Under the pieces are notes generated by a model that ran no database searches, was not told the DNA's origin, and saw nothing but the letters and a program-made list of their open reading frames with translations. This document shows positions 5,896 through 8,399 of a stretch of 8,399 bases of DNA, piece after piece; the stretch's first letter is position 1; each line of letters opens with the position of its first letter. The stretch covers positions 1 through 8,399 of the forward strand of contig JARFQZ010000057.1 of NCBI GenBank assembly GCA_029287515.1, read 5' to 3'. Both the position numbers and the translations under genes were made by a program. This DNA is from Lysobacterales bacterium (GTDB taxonomy: Bacteria; Pseudomonadota; Gammaproteobacteria; Xanthomonadales; SZUA-36).

Positions 5896-7626
5896 TTAGT
5901 CCCTGGCCTCTTTGAACGCACCCATGTTCAGCTCGAACCGCCCCGAAACCGGGGCGCCGGGTTGACGGGAGAATTCGTCCAGCTCCAGTGAGCCGCTGAT
6001 ACCGAAGGCGGTTGTCTGGGCGGCATCTGAACCGGGTTCACCCTGGGTCAGTTGCGCCCAGACAGTGAAATGGTCGATGTCCATCTGGTTTTTGCCCTCG
6101 GTCACCTGGTAGGGATCCAGGATCAGCAGCAGCCGCCAGGGGGGGTGGCCTGAGTCCGAACGGGCGATCAGCTCGATCACCGGGTACCCCTTGCGGATAA
6201 AGTCCGGGTTGCCGGGCGTAGTGCGCACGCCATATTGAGTGAATGGCTGGTGCGTTTCATCATCGATCATGAAACTGATGCTTGCTTCACCCGTGCCCAA
6301 CAGGCTGTCAGGTATGGAGGCAAACAGTGCGGAATCACCCGCGGACGCCTCGTCCTTGCCGGGCTCAGTGTAAACGCCCTTGAACGTTCCTTTGACCACC
6401 ATTGCTTTGCCCGCCCCGGGTTTGAACTTGGCGCCCAGGTCAGGCCAGTCGGTGGCGGGGACATCGAGCTCGGCCTGCACCTCGCCGCGGCGCGATTCGA
6501 TAAAATTCGCAATTGACTGAGACCCCTTTTCCACCGCGGAATCCGGCACTGTGCTGTAGGGCTTTGTCATGGCGCGCACCTGCTGCAGCTGGGCCAGCAT
6601 TTTCTTTTCGTCCCACACCTCGTTGAGCAGCCGCTGTATCTCTTTGCGGTAGCGTTCGCGGACCTCGGGCAGTTCCCACAACCTTTCGCACAGGTAGCCC
6701 CTGGCCTTGAAAGACTTCGGCACCGGTACGTGAATAAACGGACCCGGATCTGCGAAGGCCGAATCAGGCCCCCAGGGTGTGAAATAAAACCGCCCCGACT
6801 TTTTCGGCCGGAAGATATAGAAGTTGTTGCGGTTGCCGGCATAGCCATCCCAGTGGCCTATCAGCACCTCGCTGGCCCACAGCGTGATGAAGGCGTCCAC
6901 GTCCAGCAGTGTTTCGAAGGACTCCAGCGGGATCGGGTCGGGGTTCTGCAGCAGGTCATAAAGTTTTTTTAATGCAACGCCGTCGTCATCCTTGCCAAAT
7001 TTGTGCACGATTCGGCCGTATTCACTCTCGGTGAAATCCCCCGCGAATCCTTCCCACAGGTCGCCCTTGGATTTACCGAACAGGCGCTTGATGAAAGGTT
7101 TGCGCACTGATTCGACGTGGGTGTAGATACCCAGATCCTCGCCGTTGACGGTAATTCGCGCCAGGTTGCTGCGTGGTGACAAAACGCCGGCTTCGTTCAT
7201 GAACTGGTAGACCAGGAAAGACTGCGCCCGGGTAGGGTCCTGGTTGTTGTTATTGAACGTGAGCCTGTCCTGGCCGGCGAAAGTCCGGTTTTTTTCGCTG
7301 TAATCGATCTTCAGTTTCAATGAGGGGCGGGTGGAGACCGCGGAACCAAAGAAACCCTTCTTGCGGATGCCGACCCGCCCAATGTCCAGGCCATCGACTT
7401 TTACATCGGCGGGATAGTAATCGTAGGGTTTCTCGACGATCTGTGAAAAATTCTCGCCGGTCTCACGGTGGCTGATCCGAAGGTCCAGCCAGTCTTTCGG
7501 GTCCATTGTGACCTCGACCTGCAGCAGGCGGCCCGGGTCGAACAGGTTGTCGGCGGTTAGGGTTTCTGCGGCGTGAAGCAGAGAGGAAATGGAAAGAAAA
7601 AAAAGCGCGGTGATGAGATTCTTCAA
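5896..7626 (-). CDS. Secreted CotH kinase family protein (576 aa, TTG start)
   Basis: Residues 1-20 are a Sec signal peptide (MKNLITALFFLSISSLLHAA), with cleavage likely near HA/AE. Residues about 34-345 fit the CotH domain: VGIRKKG, STRPSLKLKID, GQDRLTFNNNNQDPTRAQSF, LARITVNGEDLGIYTHVES, then the kinase-like core HWDGYAGNRNNFYIF (258-272) and YFTPWGPDSAF (281-291). D260, N265 and D288 probably correspond to the catalytic and metal-binding residues of CotH, though the usual WDxD is WGPD here. CotH proteins are atypical secreted protein kinases; a target is unknown. Residues about 395-576 form a strand-rich tail ending GSLELDEF...GAPVSGRFELNM, which I cannot assign. The start is TTG at 7626: a TAG in frame lies two codons upstream, AGGA sits seven bases away, and the next Met is residue 41, beyond the signal peptide. 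It converges on metY with a 22-base gap and diverges from the exported-protein gene at 7738. Confidence 0.87.
   Translation of the reverse strand: MKNLITALFFLSISSLLHAAETLTADNLFDPGRLLQVEVTMDPKDWLDLRISHRETGENFSQIVEKPYDYYPADVKVDGLDIGRVGIRKKGFFGSAVSTRPSLKLKIDYSEKNRTFAGQDRLTFNNNNQDPTRAQSFLVYQFMNEAGVLSPRSNLARITVNGEDLGIYTHVESVRKPFIKRLFGKSKGDLWEGFAGDFTESEYGRIVHKFGKDDDGVALKKLYDLLQNPDPIPLESFETLLDVDAFITLWASEVLIGHWDGYAGNRNNFYIFRPKKSGRFYFTPWGPDSAFADPGPFIHVPVPKSFKARGYLCERLWELPEVRERYRKEIQRLLNEVWDEKKMLAQLQQVRAMTKPYSTVPDSAVEKGSQSIANFIESRRGEVQAELDVPATDWPDLGAKFKPGAGKAMVVKGTFKGVYTEPGKDEASAGDSALFASIPDSLLGTGEASISFMIDDETHQPFTQYGVRTTPGNPDFIRKGYPVIELIARSDSGHPPWRLLLILDPYQVTEGKNQMDIDHFTVWAQLTQGEPGSDAAQTTAFGISGSLELDEFSRQPGAPVSGRFELNMGAFKEARD
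5939..5956. repeat. GC-rich hairpin near the convergent gene ends
   Basis: CGCCCCG (5939-5945) pairs perfectly with CGGGGCG (5950-5956) across AAAC, 66 bases past the metY stop and inside the 3' end of the CotH gene. Neither strand has a T run after it, so it is not a canonical intrinsic terminator. It could still slow polymerase at the convergent ends. Confidence 0.35.
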
Positions 7627-7737
7627 GGGCTAATCCTGGTTCTTGTTGTGTATTGGGTTCAGGCGTCGCCTTCAAATATAGCGTAAAATGAAAATGTTAC
7701 GTGATAAAAAGGGCTTAGCCGCCCGGGAATATCACTC
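7627..7737. promoter_or_regulatory. Divergent intergenic promoter region
   Basis: These 111 bases lie between the CotH start (minus) and the last gene (plus). An AT-rich island at about 7671-7710 contrasts with the GC-rich surroundings and probably holds both promoters. Candidate -10 boxes are TATATT on the minus strand (near 7675-7680) and TAAAAT at 7684-7689 or GATAAA near 7703 on the plus strand; no convincing -35 box is seen. The start region of the plus gene has only a weak GGGA about ten bases before its ATG. No RNA gene or riboswitch is recognised. Confidence 0.4.
7634..7637 (-). promoter_or_regulatory. Ribosome binding site supporting the TTG start of the CotH gene
   Basis: AGGA on the minus strand, seven bases before TTG 7626. 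The in-frame TAG at 7630-7632 lies between it and the start, so no longer protein is possible. Confidence 0.7.
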
Positions 7738-8399
7738 ATGTCTGACTTTTCACAGAGATTTGCGCGCCTTTTCCTGGCATTCAGCATCCTGTTCCATGGC
7801 CAGGTCTTTGCGAGCACAGTTGTGCTGCCAACAGAAACCCGGGTCTACATCGAAACCATGGAAGAACTGGTCGCCAAGGGTGATCGCGTTATCGGCGCCT
7901 ATGAAACGCAGAGCATTGACGGCCAGACCATCCAGCTGAGTGGCGGCTATCACAAGGAAGGCAAAAGTCGCATGGCGCTCTCGATCACGCTGGGCGTGCT
8001 GCTGATCATTCCGATTTTCATCCCGGGCCAGGCCGCGGAGTTGCCATCGGGTACGATTTTCGACGCCTACGTGGAGAAAGACTGGAACATCGCGACAGCC
8101 GGAGTCCCCCGGGTGGAGACCATCGACCTTTCCTACCTCGAGCCCGGCATAGAGGCAGAACTGCTCTACGACAAGCTGGCAGAAGAAGAGAAACCGAAAT
8201 ATTTCGAGTTCCAGATCACCGTGCCGGCCGACGCGCCGCGGGAATTCGTGATCGACCGGATCAATTCTGAAGAGATCAAGCCTTTGAAACTCAAGGTCCT
8301 CTCTGAAGCCGAAATTGAGGACGAAGCCGTCATCAATGCGCGGATCAAAATCAAGACACTGGTCAAAAAGTTCGACAAGGGTATCAATTTCATCGAGAT
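7738..8399 (+). CDS. Exported protein of unknown function (3' end missing)
   Basis: The frame runs from ATG 7738 to the right edge: 220 codons plus two bases, no stop. Residues 1-25 are a signal peptide (ARLFLAFSILFHGQVFA, cleavage likely before STV). Residues 26-120 look like a small strand-rich module: VVLPTETRVYIETMEEL, then SIDGQTIQLSGGYHKEGKSR, a hydrophobic stretch LSITLGVLLIIPIFIPGQ (81-98), and ELPSGTIFDAYVEKDW. The combination of a Lys/Gly-rich turn, a hydrophobic run and a PxGTxFxAYV ending recurs, from memory, in exported bacterial proteins of unknown role; I assign no family name. From about 145 the protein becomes charged and rich in Lys, Glu and Ile. A TAA at 7705-7707 in frame rules out a longer start, and the signal peptide supports ATG 7738 despite its weak Shine-Dalgarno. 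Whether 81-98 is a true membrane segment or a buried strand is unclear. Confidence 0.8.
   Translation, partial: MSDFSQRFARLFLAFSILFHGQVFASTVVLPTETRVYIETMEELVAKGDRVIGAYETQSIDGQTIQLSGGYHKEGKSRMALSITLGVLLIIPIFIPGQAAELPSGTIFDAYVEKDWNIATAGVPRVETIDLSYLEPGIEAELLYDKLAEEEKPKYFEFQITVPADAPREFVIDRINSEEIKPLKLKVLSEAEIEDEAVINARIKIKTLVKKFDKGINFIE

Noticed and set aside
5939..5956. Intrinsic terminator for metY or the CotH gene
   Set aside because: A perfect seven-pair stem exists, but no T run follows on either strand; it also lies inside the CotH coding end, so it is listed only as a hairpin.
6964..6970. A_AAA_AAA slippery heptamer in the CotH gene (minus strand) as a programmed frameshift site
   Set aside because: It encodes a plain Leu-Lys-Lys in a helical stretch, the zero frame continues through the expected domain, and I see no meaningful alternative-frame product.
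7688..7939. 83-codon plus-strand frame starting at ATG 7688
   Set aside because: It overlaps the exported-protein gene in another frame and has a composition typical of a shadow; the frame from 7738 has a signal peptide and stays open to the edge.

Overview
The window is GC-rich, densely coding and bacterial. Gene content and protein style point to a proteobacterium, most likely a heterotrophic, probably marine or soil, gammaproteobacterium. This rests on three things: the N-terminal signature of the TolB-like/TPR membrane protein (FFQELKRRNVFRV...AYV), a short membrane protein starting LGNLGEFVGSLAVLITLIYLA, and a betaine-pathway-type FAD/GcvT dehydrogenase. The taxonomic call is inference from protein style, not from a marker gene. 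No tRNA, rRNA, CRISPR array, insertion sequence or phage gene is visible.

Layout from left to right. (1) 1-2025, minus strand: a dimethylglycine/sarcosine dehydrogenase-like flavoprotein with a GcvT-like folate domain, cut by the left edge. Upstream of it on the same strand, 33 bases away, is a small hypothetical membrane-anchored protein (2059-2568). (2) 2569-2695: a divergent promoter region with two short inverted repeats. (3) 2696-4567, plus strand: a three-TM, TolB-like plus TPR protein, followed after 31 bases by an O-acetylhomoserine sulfhydrylase (metY-type, 4599-5873) with a strong ribosome binding site. (4) 5896-7626, minus strand: a secreted CotH-kinase-family protein, convergent with metY, with a TTG start supported by an in-frame stop two codons upstream. 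(5) 7627-7737: a second divergent promoter region. (6) 7738 to the right edge, plus strand: the first 220 codons of an exported protein I do not recognise.

The dehydrogenase and the sulfhydrylase both touch methyl-group and methionine metabolism: folate-linked demethylation of N-methylated glycines, and homocysteine or methionine formation. They lie in separate, divergently read units, so co-function is only suggestive. The CotH protein and the last gene are both exported and share a divergent promoter region. I see no obvious defence system, mobile element or new multi-gene system. This looks like ordinary chromosome whose least understood parts are the two exported proteins and the two membrane proteins. 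A very long open frame on the plus strand opposite the dehydrogenase (346-2211) is an antisense shadow of the real gene.
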